From Echinicola shivajiensis (GTDB lineage: Bacteria; Bacteroidota; Bacteroidia; Cytophagales; Cyclobacteriaceae), in NCBI RefSeq assembly GCF_018642165.1, contig NZ_JAHHZM010000017.1:38469-102468 (forward strand): 64,000 nucleotides of DNA, read 5' to 3'. The translations under genes and the position numbers were made by a program. The notes under the pieces are model-generated. The model was not told where the DNA came from, ran no database searches, and saw nothing but the letters and a program-made list of their open reading frames with translations. Position 1 is the first letter of the stretch. Every line of letters starts with the position of its first letter. Below are positions 26,079 to 34,306 of this stretch, in pieces.

Positions 26079-26924
26079 ATGGAAAAGCTAAGTAAAAAAG
26101 AACTGCATGCATTGGTTTCCTTATTGGATGATTCAGACAGGGAGGTTAAAGAACATGTGAAGGATAAAATCATTTCTTTGGGCAATGATGTAATTCCTTT
26201 CTTGGAGGAGAAATGGGAGAGTAGCTTTAATCCAGAACTGCAGAAGGAGATAGAGGAATTGGTTCATGAACTTCAGTTCTCACTTTTAAAAGAGAGACTT
26301 GTGGAATGGAAAGATTCTGAGGATAAGGATTTGTTGAAGGGCTTATGGATTATCAATACCTATCAGTACCCCGATCTGGATTTTGAATCATTGAATTCAG
26401 AAATGCACCAGATATATTTTGACGTATGGACATCCTTTAAAACAGATATTTCTCCCTATGATCAAGTTCGGTTGATTAATAATGTGCTTTTTAACCAATT
26501 GAAATTTTCTGCTAATACCAAAAATTTCCATTCTCCGGCAAACAGCATGATCAGTAATGTGATAGATACCAGAAGGGGAAATCCTATCAGTCTCTGTTCT
26601 ATCTATTATCTGGTGGCGAAAAAGCTTGGATTGCCAGTTTATGGAGTGAATTTGCCCAATCTATTTGTGCTAACTTACAAGTCTAATGAGGCTACTTTTT
26701 ATATCAATGCTTTCAATAAAGGGCTAATATTTAGTCGTCAGGATATCAATAACTATTTAGAGCATCTGAAAATCGAACCGAAGGAGGAGTTTTTTGAGCC
26801 TTGTAGCCATGTTGATATTGTTAAGCGCAGTCTTCGAAACCTGATTGTTTCTTTTGAAAAATTGAGCGAACCTGAAAAGGTAGAGGAGGTAAGGCAGTTG
26901 CTAACCATCCTAGAAGAGAATTAA
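26079..26924 (+). CDS. SirB1/transglutaminase-like protein
   Basis: This 281-residue protein has a helical HEAT-like N-terminal part (about 1-75: DDSDREVKEHVKDKI) and a SirB1-type transglutaminase-like core. The core motif DTRRGNPISLCSIYYLVAKK contains the position of the catalytic Cys (about residue 170). The following family segment, normally GVGLPGHF, reads GVNLPNLF here, so the expected catalytic His is missing and enzyme activity is doubtful. In other bacteria the family sits near hemK/prfA and has no settled function. The gene lies 67 bases after the carboxylase and overlaps the convergent redoxin gene by 4 bases. Confidence 0.78.
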   Translation: MEKLSKKELHALVSLLDDSDREVKEHVKDKIISLGNDVIPFLEEKWESSFNPELQKEIEELVHELQFSLLKERLVEWKDSEDKDLLKGLWIINTYQYPDLDFESLNSEMHQIYFDVWTSFKTDISPYDQVRLINNVLFNQLKFSANTKNFHSPANSMISNVIDTRRGNPISLCSIYYLVAKKLGLPVYGVNLPNLFVLTYKSNEATFYINAFNKGLIFSRQDINNYLEHLKIEPKEEFFEPCSHVDIVKRSLRNLIVSFEKLSEPEKVEEVRQLLTILEEN

Positions 26925-27505
26925 TTAAGCACTTTGACGTTACATCCTATGGCCCTGACAAAGGTGGGCATTGGATTTTCCTTTTTAAGAATTTGGTTCA
27001 AGGCAATTTCTAAATGATTTTTGGTAACGCTTTGTGGGGCTTGCGGATTGTTATCAATGGCTCCGTGATAGGCTATTCCAAAGCCTGTAGGACTGGGGAT
27101 GAGCACAAATGCCTCAGGTACCTTGGTGACTTTTAGCTGCTTGGTCAATAGTTGGTTTGGGTCAGATAAGTAGCTGAAAGCAATGTTTTTCTGACTGATC
27201 TTTGATTTGATTTGATTCAAACTTTCCTCTTCGGATTGACCAGCATATGGATTTACCAATGCGAATGTAATGCCTTTATCACCAAATTGCTTCTGAAGCT
27301 GAATGATTCGGTCTTCATAAAGCTTGGCGTAAGGACAGTCATTAGAGGTGAAGATGAGCACAAGGGCTTTGTCCTTTTGGTGATCTTTTAATTTAAAACT
27401 TGCAGACATGGTAATATCCTCCAATTCAATTTTTTCCAATTGTTGGGCTTGAATGGAAAAAAATACAAAAGCAAGAGCAAAAGTTAGTATTTGAACTCTT
27501 TTCAT
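26921..27505 (-). CDS. Exported thioredoxin-fold redoxin with a single active-site cysteine
   Basis: This 194-residue protein carries a signal peptide (about 1-20, ending FFSIQAQ) and an AhpC/TlpA-like thioredoxin fold. The active-site stretch is FTSNDCPYAKLYEDRI (about residue 55), a CPYA in place of CxxC, so only the peroxidatic-like Cys is present. VTKVPEAFVLIPS provides the cis-Pro loop. Periplasmic redoxins of this kind are common in Bacteroidota; the substrate is unknown. The 3' end overlaps the SirB1-like gene by 4 bases. Confidence 0.8.
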   Translation of the reverse strand: MKRVQILTFALAFVFFSIQAQQLEKIELEDITMSASFKLKDHQKDKALVLIFTSNDCPYAKLYEDRIIQLQKQFGDKGITFALVNPYAGQSEEESLNQIKSKISQKNIAFSYLSDPNQLLTKQLKVTKVPEAFVLIPSPTGFGIAYHGAIDNNPQAPQSVTKNHLEIALNQILKKENPMPTFVRAIGCNVKVLN

Positions 27506-27553
27506 ACCTGGTCTTTTTCCTAAACTACGAAAAAGTTGGAATATTAGGACTAT

Positions 27554-28183
27554 TTACCAGATAGTATAAGTTAAAACCAGGTCGTTTTTTCGTTCTACTT
27601 TTACAGTGTAATAGTGGTTAGCAAAGTCAGTACCATGGATTTTCCCCTTGATGATATTGTCTTCAAGACTAAAGGGACTAAGCAGAATGTGCTGCCTTAA
27701 ACTGATGCCTTTTCTTCCTTGGCACTTAAAGATGGATTCCTTTGCAGACCATGCTATAGTGTATAATATGGGGTCATTGTTAAGGAATTCAATCTCCGAG
27801 GGGTCCAAGAATTTTGGTCCTAGTCTTACCACTTTTTCCTTGACATAATCCAAATCTATACCTACTGGCATTTCTTTATGGAAAATTGCAGCGGCCAGGC
27901 CTTGAGTGTGGGTAAGGGAGACATTTCCATAACCGTCCATGGGATAGGATTTGCCATGCTCATCCTTATAAAATCCAGGGTAGCTCATGTTGATGGTGTC
28001 TAAGGCTGTTTTGATGGCCAAACGGGCCCCTTTCCATTCCTTTTTCTTTTCCGGGTGACTGATATTGGCGAAAGAAAGCTTTTCCCTAAAGCTGAGGAAG
28101 TCCACGGGTTTATTTTCCTGTTCGTCAATATTCTTGACGGCCAAGGCCGATAAAGGGTTAATTTTTTCTATTTTTGCTTGCAT
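27554..28183 (-). CDS. 4'-phosphopantetheinyl transferase superfamily protein
   Basis: This protein of about 209 residues attaches the phosphopantetheine arm of CoA to a carrier protein. The Sfp-type motifs are present: MPVGIDLDYV (metal-binding GID) and AWSAKESIFKCQG (WSAKES), with DPSEIEFL between them. I place the start at the ATG 28183 (MQAKIEKI), because the longer frame begins with a TTG and a His-rich, non-conserved tail that would run into the divergent gene's promoter. The start of the WD40 gene is about 40 bases away. The carrier protein partner is not in the window. Confidence 0.85.
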   Translation of the reverse strand: MQAKIEKINPLSALAVKNIDEQENKPVDFLSFREKLSFANISHPEKKKEWKGARLAIKTALDTINMSYPGFYKDEHGKSYPMDGYGNVSLTHTQGLAAAIFHKEMPVGIDLDYVKEKVVRLGPKFLDPSEIEFLNNDPILYTIAWSAKESIFKCQGRKGISLRQHILLSPFSLEDNIIKGKIHGTDFANHYYTVKVERKNDLVLTYTIW

Positions 28184-28222
28184 TGGGCTGGTGTGGTGAG
28201 TATGATGTTGAAAGTGCAATAT

Positions 28223-29131
28223 ATGTCAAAAATTCAAGTAAGTAAACTATATACCTTAACAGGTCATAATGATAGTATTTATGCCTTGGCAGAAGGTAAG
28301 AATCCTAGGTTTTTTTATACCGGAGCAGGTGATGGGATGGTCGTACAATGGGATCTTGATGCACCCAAGGATGGGAAATTGATCGCCAAACTTCCACATT
28401 CTGTGTATGCTTTGGAGGTGGATAAGGAACGTAATCTGCTGTTTATTGGTCATAATTTCGAGGGAGTTCATGTAATAGATTTAAATACTAATCGTGAGAT
28501 TTGGTCCCTGAAAATGACCGATCAGTCCATTTTCGATATTAAGGTTTATGAGGACCGGGTATTCGTAGGAACAGGGGAAGGGCTTATTACTATATTGGAT
28601 ATCAATGAACGTTCCATTGTCAAACACATTAAATTAGGAGAAAAAAATATCCGTGTAATGGATATTGATGAGGAGAAAGGGCATTTGGCAGTTGGTGCAA
28701 GCGATAATTCTGTCAAGATTTTTGATCTGAAGGATTTCTCCCCAATTACAAAACTGGATGGGCACCAAAATTCAGTTTTTGCTTTATCCTATTCTCCTGA
28801 TGGGAAATTTTTGATAAGTGGTGGCCGTGATGCACATCTCAAAATCTGGAAAACGGGACAATATCAGGAGGAGGAAAGTATTGTGGCACATATGTATGCC
28901 ATCAACTATTTGGACTTTCGTGAAGATGGCAAATATTTTGTAACTTGTAGTATGGACAAGTCCATCAAGCTCTGGGAAAGTGCTACATTTCAATTGAAAA
29001 AGGTGATTGATAAATCACGGCATGCAGGGCATGGTACATCCGTAAATAAGGTACTATGGAGTAGGTACAGTCAGCAAATTATTGCCGTTAGTGATGATCG
29101 TACCATATCCATTTGGGAAGTAGAACTTTAA
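28223..29131 (+). CDS. WD40-repeat protein
   Basis: This protein of about 302 residues is built almost wholly of WD40 blades, for example LTGHNDSIYALAEG, LDGHQNSVFALSYSPDGKFLISGG and FREDGKYFVTCSMDKSIKLWES, ending DDRTISIWEVEL. Seven blades would make one beta-propeller, a protein-protein interaction platform. No signal peptide is seen, so it is probably cytoplasmic. ATGs at 28202 and 28205 are alternative starts; 28223 (MSKIQVSK) is nearest to the first blade. The DivIVA-domain gene starts 8 bases after its stop. Partners are unknown. Confidence 0.85.
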   Translation: MSKIQVSKLYTLTGHNDSIYALAEGKNPRFFYTGAGDGMVVQWDLDAPKDGKLIAKLPHSVYALEVDKERNLLFIGHNFEGVHVIDLNTNREIWSLKMTDQSIFDIKVYEDRVFVGTGEGLITILDINERSIVKHIKLGEKNIRVMDIDEEKGHLAVGASDNSVKIFDLKDFSPITKLDGHQNSVFALSYSPDGKFLISGGRDAHLKIWKTGQYQEEESIVAHMYAINYLDFREDGKYFVTCSMDKSIKLWESATFQLKKVIDKSRHAGHGTSVNKVLWSRYSQQIIAVSDDRTISIWEVEL

Positions 29132-29139
29132 TCATGCAT

Positions 29140-30063
29140 ATGAAAATAACACCATTAGAAATTCGCCAAAAATCCTTTGAGAAAAATTTTCGTGGATACG
29201 ATAAAGATGAAGTAAGCTCTTTTTTGGTTTCTCTTTCTCAGGAATGGGAAAAAGAAATGGATGAGAAAAGGGAGTTGAAAATCAAACTTGATCAGGTAGA
29301 AAAGGAATCTGCCAAACTCAGGGAAGTGGAGGATTCACTTTTTAAAACGCTAAAGGCTGCAGAAGATACTGGGGCTAGCATGATTGAGCAAGCAAATAAA
29401 ACGGCGGAACTTATTCTCAAAGAAGCTCAGATGAATGCTGATGCAATGATTTCTGAGGCGAAGTCCAAAGCAAGAAATATCATCGATGAGGCCGATGGAA
29501 GGGCCAAAAACATAGTGGAGGACCTAAAAGCCGAGGTGAACTCTCTGGTGAAAAGTTATGAAGACCTGTTGGCTCAAAGGGAGATTGTAATAAGAAACTT
29601 AAAGAACCTTTCTACTGATAGTCTTGAAAATGTGAAGCAATCCCAAGAGGATATCAAGCGGATCAAAATGGAAGTGCACACCAAGGCCGTAAAGGAATTG
29701 AGCAGGCAGATGCCAAATTTTAAAGCCGAGGAAGAGAAAGCTGTTTCAATGCCTAAGGAGAAATCACATACTTTTGTCATAGAAACAAAAAAAGAGGAGC
29801 CTTCAGCAACTATAGAAGCCCAAGACTTGCATGAAGAGGTGAAATCGGTAGAAATTGAACCTGTAACTGAAAAACAGGAACCAACCAACAAAGAAGTGCA
29901 GGATACATCTTCTAATGAAGCGCAGGTGAAAGATGAATTACCTAGTGATGCGGATGAGACCTCAAAATACAAAGAGAGCATATTGCCAGAAAAGAAGGAA
30001 GAAAAACCAGAAATCACAGATAATAAAAAGACTAGCGGATCATTTTTTGACCAATTTGATTAA
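29140..30063 (+). CDS. DivIVA-domain coiled-coil protein
   Basis: This protein of about 307 residues opens with the DivIVA/GpsB lipid-binding motif MKITPLEIRQKSFEKNF, then RGYDKDEVSSFL. A long coiled coil follows (about 40-200, with repeated EAKSKARNIIDEADGRAKN-type heptads). The tail is Glu/Lys-rich and low in complexity. DivIVA proteins mark curved membranes and recruit division or growth proteins in Gram-positive bacteria. The role in Bacteroidota is less clear. I chose the ATG at 29140; ATG 29134 adds two residues. It overlaps folB by one base (TAATG), so the WD40-DivIVA-folB-DUF4268 genes look like one operon. Confidence 0.85.
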   Translation: MKITPLEIRQKSFEKNFRGYDKDEVSSFLVSLSQEWEKEMDEKRELKIKLDQVEKESAKLREVEDSLFKTLKAAEDTGASMIEQANKTAELILKEAQMNADAMISEAKSKARNIIDEADGRAKNIVEDLKAEVNSLVKSYEDLLAQREIVIRNLKNLSTDSLENVKQSQEDIKRIKMEVHTKAVKELSRQMPNFKAEEEKAVSMPKEKSHTFVIETKKEEPSATIEAQDLHEEVKSVEIEPVTEKQEPTNKEVQDTSSNEAQVKDELPSDADETSKYKESILPEKKEEKPEITDNKKTSGSFFDQFD

Positions 30064-30428
30064 TGGGAAAAGTATCATTAGAAGGGATTGAATTCCATGC
30101 TTTCCATGGTTTTTTTTCAGAGGAGAAAAAACTGGGAAACAGATTTACAGTGGATATCCATGTAGACACGGATTTTAGGAAGGCCATGTTGGAGGATGAC
30201 CTGACCGAAACGGTGGATTATTCAAAGCTTTACCAGATTGCAAAATCCCATATGGAGGAGCCTGTAAATTTATTGGAGCACCTGGGACATTTAATGATAG
30301 AGGATATCCTAAAAGTATACCCCAATTTGAAGCAGGTGGATATCATTATTAAAAAACATAACCCGGCCCTTGGTGGGGTAGTCAATTACTCTGTGGTAAA
30401 AGTTTCCTATCCAGAAGATTATCAATAA
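30063..30428 (+). CDS. folB: Dihydroneopterin aldolase
   Basis: This 121-residue enzyme splits 7,8-dihydroneopterin to 6-hydroxymethyl-dihydropterin and glycolaldehyde in folate synthesis. The sequence shows LEGIEFHAFHGFFSEEKKLGNRF (key part FHAFHGFFSEE), then TVDYSKLYQIAK, NLLEHLGHLMIEDIL and the C-terminal IIIKKHNPALGG, with the conserved catalytic Lys and the active-site Glu in LLEHLG. Length matches the family. Its start codon overlaps the DivIVA-domain stop. Confidence 0.93.
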   Translation: MGKVSLEGIEFHAFHGFFSEEKKLGNRFTVDIHVDTDFRKAMLEDDLTETVDYSKLYQIAKSHMEEPVNLLEHLGHLMIEDILKVYPNLKQVDIIIKKHNPALGGVVNYSVVKVSYPEDYQ

Positions 30429-30890
30429 GTGTATAAGAGAGCAGAAATTACAAAGACCAAGAAAGACTTTTGGACAGCCTTTGGGCAATATATGAAACCA
30501 GTCCCATCAGCCGAAGGTGGACGAGTCAATTGGCAGAATTATAAAACCCATGTCAGCCAAGTGTTCTTCAGGATGAAAGCAGAAAGAGGCTTTTGTTCCA
30601 TTGGGATCGAGATCAACCATAAGGATACCGAATTGCAGGAATTGGTTTTTGAGCAATTTGAATCTTTTAGGAAAATATTACATGCTACTCTAGAGGAGGA
30701 GTGGGAATGGGAGCTTCATGCAATAGATGACTACGGGAAGGTTACCTCGAAAATAGAGAAAAGACTGGATGGGGTCAATGTAATGGATAAGGATAAGTGG
30801 TCGGATATTATTTCATTTCTCAAACCTAGGATCATTGCATTAGATGAGTTTTGGTCCAACGTCAAACCTGCCTTTGAAGGACTTTCATAA
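30429..30890 (+). CDS. DUF4268 protein
   Basis: This 153-residue protein begins with GTG immediately after the folB stop (no spacer) and contains TKTKKDFWTAFGQYMKPVPS, WQNYKTH, FFRMKAERGFCSIGIEI and a C-terminal FLKPRIIALDEFW. This is the DUF4268 pattern, a family of unknown function sometimes fused to nuclease-like proteins. No catalytic motif is clear. It ends 6 bases inside the convergent DUF6265-like gene. Confidence 0.75.
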   Translation: MYKRAEITKTKKDFWTAFGQYMKPVPSAEGGRVNWQNYKTHVSQVFFRMKAERGFCSIGIEINHKDTELQELVFEQFESFRKILHATLEEEWEWELHAIDDYGKVTSKIEKRLDGVNVMDKDKWSDIISFLKPRIIALDEFWSNVKPAFEGLS

Positions 30891-31388
30891 TTCAAACCTA
30901 TCATATTCAAAAGTGGTAACGGAATATGCTCCATTATGCTCCATGACCAGTTTTATGGTCATTTTATCACCCGATCTTTGAATGGTCAATCCATTAAAAT
31001 AAGCTGTTTGTCCTTCAATTTTTATTAACGGGAAATTGACCCAATGGTCTTTTTCCTCCCAAGGTGAAAAATTGGCACTGAAATGTTTGACTTTTAGGTT
31101 TATCTTTCTCTTTTCTTCTTCAATGGCCATGTATTCTGTGAAGATGAGTTTGCCCTTTTCTGAATAGCGAAAAACACCTATCATAGAATTGTCTTGGGCT
31201 GGCATCCAAAGCTCATCGCACTCTCCATTGAGCCCTGGGCCCTTCCAATACCCCACCATCCAAGACAAATCTGCAATTTCAGCTCCTGCAGCTTCAAATC
31301 CTTTTTCCTGTAAAATGACTTCCTGTGCTTGGGAATAAAAGAGGCTTACAAGAATGAATAATATGGAAAGTAGGGTGTTTTTCATCAT
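30885..31388 (-). CDS. Exported DUF6265-like protein
   Basis: This 167-residue protein has a signal peptide (about 1-22, ending FYSQAQ). The mature part has LSWMVGYWKGPGLNGECDELWMPAQ (key: WMVGYWKG, then DELW), then MIGVFRYSEKGK, a lipocalin-like pattern of short beta strands typical of the DUF6265 family. Function is unknown. It overlaps DUF4268 at its 3' end and is followed upstream by the IscA-like gene, 9 bases away. Confidence 0.7.
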   Translation of the reverse strand: MMKNTLLSILFILVSLFYSQAQEVILQEKGFEAAGAEIADLSWMVGYWKGPGLNGECDELWMPAQDNSMIGVFRYSEKGKLIFTEYMAIEEEKRKINLKVKHFSANFSPWEEKDHWVNFPLIKIEGQTAYFNGLTIQRSGDKMTIKLVMEHNGAYSVTTFEYDRFEL

Positions 31389-31397
31389 GATTTTGGT

Positions 31398-31718
31398 TTA
31401 ATCTTCTACATCATGTCGTTTGGGGATATCAGGGTTGACAAAGGTAAAGCCTCTGGCTTCACTGCCTTCGTAAAAATCAATTTCCATTCCCATCAGAAAC
31501 ATGACGTGTCTTTTTTCAATGAGGACTTGGATGCCATGTAATTCAAACTGCTGGTCACCTTCCTTAGCTTTGTCAAATCCCAAAGCATAGGACATGCCGC
31601 CACAGCCTCCTCCTTTTACGCCCACCCTTAAGGCGTAATCTGTGGGGATGTTTTTATGATCGATGATATTTTTAATCTCTAATTGGGCCTTATCTGTAAT
31701 GGTAATCGGTATTAACAT
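31398..31718 (-). CDS. IscA/HesB-like protein lacking the C-terminal cysteines
   Basis: This 106-residue A-type Fe-S carrier homologue keeps the first Cys in VGVKGGGCGGMSYALGF (about residue 40). The C-terminal pair that completes the site in IscA/SufA/ErpA (CGCG) is absent: the end reads ARGFTFVNPDIPKRHD. A canonical paralogue, with TCGCGES, lies at 43393-43719. With one Cys it cannot hold a cluster in the usual three-Cys way. A perfect -7 element TATTTTTG lies at 31752-31759 on this strand. Whether it is a degenerate carrier or has another role is open. Confidence 0.82.
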   Translation of the reverse strand: MLIPITITDKAQLEIKNIIDHKNIPTDYALRVGVKGGGCGGMSYALGFDKAKEGDQQFELHGIQVLIEKRHVMFLMGMEIDFYEGSEARGFTFVNPDIPKRHDVED

Positions 31719-31822
31719 GCCTGATTAATGTTCTTTGTGATTCATTAGTTCAAAAATAATCACAAATAATCAACTTCTCTTTGAAATATTTTAGATATTC
31801 GAGTATAAATCAAATTAAGTAA

Positions 31823-32344
31823 ATGGAGTATTTTGTTGAACTAATGAAGATCATCCTTCCTGCTGGATTGGTGATTTACGGAATGTATTTAGTAGTGGTG
31901 TCTTTTTTGTCAAAAGAGAGAGAAGCTAAATTAATTGCTTTAAAAACTAGAAATTCAGATGTGATACTTCCCTTGCGCTTGCAGGCAGGTGAGCGTCTTT
32001 GTTTGTTGTTAGAGCGATTAACTCCAAATAATTTGGTGAGAAGGGTGAACAATCAGCCCTATTCTGCCCGTGAACTTCATGGATTACTATTGAGCGAGAT
32101 TAGAGAAGAGTTTAACCACAATATGGCACAGCAGATTTATTTTTCTGATGATACCTGGGAGAGTGTCAAGACGGCAGTGGAGGAAGTAGTGACTTTGGTC
32201 AATCGCTCCATGCAGGAAGTAAATCCAGATGAAAAGGGCGTTGAATTGGCCAAAAGGGTGTTTCAGCATTCCTTGGAGCAAAAAAATGATGGCATCTCTT
32301 TTGCACTTAAACAAGTGAAATCAGAAATCAGGGTTTATTTCTAA
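31823..32344 (+). CDS. Membrane-anchored protein of unknown function
   Basis: This 173-residue protein has one N-terminal membrane segment (about residues 8-28, IILPAGLVIYGMYLVVVSF). A helical cytoplasmic part follows with LPLRLQAGERLCLLLERLTPNN and EEFNHNMAQQIYFSDDTWESV. I do not recognise a named enzyme family; similar one-helix proteins occur next to DUF1232 genes in Bacteroidota. It lies 8 bases before a DUF1232 gene, so a shared membrane role is plausible. Confidence 0.7.
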   Translation: MEYFVELMKIILPAGLVIYGMYLVVVSFLSKEREAKLIALKTRNSDVILPLRLQAGERLCLLLERLTPNNLVRRVNNQPYSARELHGLLLSEIREEFNHNMAQQIYFSDDTWESVKTAVEEVVTLVNRSMQEVNPDEKGVELAKRVFQHSLEQKNDGISFALKQVKSEIRVYF

Positions 32345-32352
32345 ATAACAAT

Positions 32353-32772
32353 ATGAAAAGATACAGGAATCTGGAACCAAGTAGATTATTGGATAAAGCC
32401 AAAGGACTATATCAGTCCAAAGCTGAGAAAATTGTGAGAAGTAAAGAGCAACTGGAGAACCTTATTCACAAGGTCAGTGATAAGCTACAGGCTGTGTCTG
32501 AAAATCCAACGGTTCAAGAAGTGAAATTATATATTTCGGTAATTATTCGAATGATCAAAGCTTATTGTAATAATGAGTACAGGAGCTTCTCATCCAAGAC
32601 CCTGGCCTTATTGGTGCTGGGCTTATTGTATTTTGTTATGCCTTTGGATTTGATTCCTGATTTTATTGTTGGATTAGGTTATTTGGATGATCTTTCTGTT
32701 CTTTTGGCTATCACAAAAAGCATACAGCATGATATCCAAAACTTTTTGGATTGGGAGAGAACCAAGATTTAA
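32353..32772 (+). CDS. DUF1232 (YkvA-like) membrane protein
   Basis: This 139-residue protein has a charged helical N-terminus and a C-terminal DUF1232 core, LLVLGLLYFVMPLDLIPDF then LGYLDDLSVL (about residues 85-120). The core motif PLDLIPDF...GYLDD is diagnostic of the family, which has no settled function. One or two membrane segments are likely. It appears to be co-transcribed with the preceding small membrane protein gene. Confidence 0.82.
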   Translation: MKRYRNLEPSRLLDKAKGLYQSKAEKIVRSKEQLENLIHKVSDKLQAVSENPTVQEVKLYISVIIRMIKAYCNNEYRSFSSKTLALLVLGLLYFVMPLDLIPDFIVGLGYLDDLSVLLAITKSIQHDIQNFLDWERTKI

Positions 32773-32808
32773 TAGATTACGTTTGGTCCTGAAAGTAAAC
32801 AGGATGAT

Positions 32809-33417
32809 ATGAGTAACTTAATTTCCGTAATCACACCAGAGGTGGTTGCAAACTCTATGAATTACGCCCAATATCGGGAATTAATTGACCAACTATTAGT
32901 AGAAAACAAAACCACAGGTGAAGATCATTCTGAAAGAATGTTGGACTTTACCCGATTGAATATCCAGCGAATGAAAAGGTGGGATAAGACCGCAAAGATA
33001 AGTGAAGAGGCTGTTCATCTTGTAAAGTTAATAGATAGAAAACAAATATGGCTGGTGATTACTGAAGGTTGGTGTGGAGATGCAGCTCAGATTGTTCCTT
33101 ATTTTGAAAAACTGGCCTCTTATACTGATGGAATTGAAGTGAGGTATATTTTGCGTGATCAAAATCTAGCCGTCATGGACGAATATTTGACCAATGGCGG
33201 AAGGTCCATTCCCAAATTAATAGCTTTAGATGCTGAGGATTTGGAAGAAATGTTTGAATGGGGACCAAGGCCTAAGGAGTTGCAAGAAATGATTTTAGAT
33301 CATAAAAGGGATCCAAAGGGAGTTTCATCAGAAGAGTTTAAAAAGAAAATCCATCTTTGGTACGCAAAAGATAAAAATAAAGCACTTGAACAAGAGATTG
33401 TTGCGTTGTTAAGCTAA
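32809..33417 (+). CDS. Thioredoxin-fold protein with WCGDA site
   Basis: This 202-residue protein has a thioredoxin fold. ITEGWCGDAAQIVPYFEKLA (about residue 83) replaces the CxxC of true thioredoxins with CGDA, so only one Cys remains. SIPKLIAL supplies the cis-Pro loop near residue 130. It has no signal peptide and is therefore cytoplasmic. Members of this family are common in Bacteroidota, but the substrate is unknown. It lies 36 bases after the DUF1232 gene and 10 bases before the next gene. Confidence 0.78.
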   Translation: MSNLISVITPEVVANSMNYAQYRELIDQLLVENKTTGEDHSERMLDFTRLNIQRMKRWDKTAKISEEAVHLVKLIDRKQIWLVITEGWCGDAAQIVPYFEKLASYTDGIEVRYILRDQNLAVMDEYLTNGGRSIPKLIALDAEDLEEMFEWGPRPKELQEMILDHKRDPKGVSSEEFKKKIHLWYAKDKNKALEQEIVALLS

Positions 33418-33427
33418 ATAAATCTTT

Positions 33428-34147
33428 ATGAAATCCATTGCACTAGTTTCCGGAGCTTCAGGTTTGATTGGTGTGCAGCTGTTGCATCAGCTGTTTAGGG
33501 CCAAAGAATACGATTATGTGGTCACCGTTGCCAGAAGGGAGTTGGCTTTTAAACATCCTAAGTTAGTTCAGGTGCAGGTGGATTTTGCTAAGATTGATCA
33601 AATCAGTTTACTTGATAAATTAAGGGAGAATGATTTTGGTGGGGATAACCACCAATTAGTCATGGCGCTGGAAGCAAAGGAGGTGAAAATTCATGCTTTC
33701 TGTGCCTTAGGAACTACCATTAAAAAAGCCAAGTCCAAAGAGAATTTCTATAGAATTGACCATGATTATGTAATCAATTTTGCGAGGTGGGCTCATAGCT
33801 GGGGAGCAACCAAGTTCCTTTATGTGAGCTCATTGGGGGCAGACCAGCTTTCTTCTATTTTTTATAATAAAGTGAAGGGGGAGACAGAAGAAGATTTAAA
33901 GGTGATTCCATTTAAATATTTAGGGATTTTTAGACCTTCCATTCTTCTAGGACACAGAAAAGAAACCAGAATCGGAGAGTCCATCGGGAAGGCGGTGATG
34001 AAAGCCGTTACCTCGGTGGGCTTGTTCAAAAAATATAAGCCTATTTATGATCATCAGGTGGCTAAGACCATGGTTCACCAAGCTCTTAATGATGAACTGG
34101 AAATAGTGAAGATAATAGAGTCAAAACAGATGCAGATTTTTGAATAA
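33428..34147 (+). CDS. Rossmann-fold oxidoreductase (atypical SDR/TIP30-like)
   Basis: This 239-residue protein starts with the NAD(P)-binding motif ALVSGASGLIGVQLLHQL and has FLYVSSLGAD then FYNKVKGETEEDL, where Tyr and Lys could form a YxxxK pair. PSILLGHRKETR follows, as in the HIM/TIP30 type of NAD-dependent epimerase-like proteins. The substrate is unknown. A hairpin terminator follows before the convergent membrane protein gene. Confidence 0.8.
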   Translation: MKSIALVSGASGLIGVQLLHQLFRAKEYDYVVTVARRELAFKHPKLVQVQVDFAKIDQISLLDKLRENDFGGDNHQLVMALEAKEVKIHAFCALGTTIKKAKSKENFYRIDHDYVINFARWAHSWGATKFLYVSSLGADQLSSIFYNKVKGETEEDLKVIPFKYLGIFRPSILLGHRKETRIGESIGKAVMKAVTSVGLFKKYKPIYDHQVAKTMVHQALNDELEIVKIIESKQMQIFE

Positions 34148-34255
34148 TATACAGTGACTGTCTCGAATCTTTTCATTTCGACTTTAGTTGAAATCTCTAG
34201 ATTTACTTGCTGCTGAAAATGAGTTGTATGAGATTCTTTTTTGCGTCAGAATGAT

Positions 34256-34293
34256 ACAAAAAATGGTAAAGAGACTACCTCATTTTTGTTTTT
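34256..34293. terminator. Terminator between convergent genes
   Basis: CAAAAAATGGTA (34257-34268) and TACCTCATTTTTG (34276-34288) form an imperfect stem (one bulge), followed by TTTTTC. The 34148-34255 stretch before it contains a short imperfect dyad (TTTCGACT TT AGTTGAAA) and nothing coding. Confidence 0.5.
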
Positions 34294-34306
34294 CACTGCT
34301 GTCAAA

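Noticed and set aside
29574..30017. A 147-codon minus-strand frame inside the DivIVA-domain gene
   Set aside because: A Ser-rich shadow of a Glu/Lys-rich coding strand.
34160..34255. A dispersed intergenic repeat (TTTCGACT...AGTTGAAA)
   Set aside because: It resembles repeats seen in related genomes, but only one degenerate copy is in the window.
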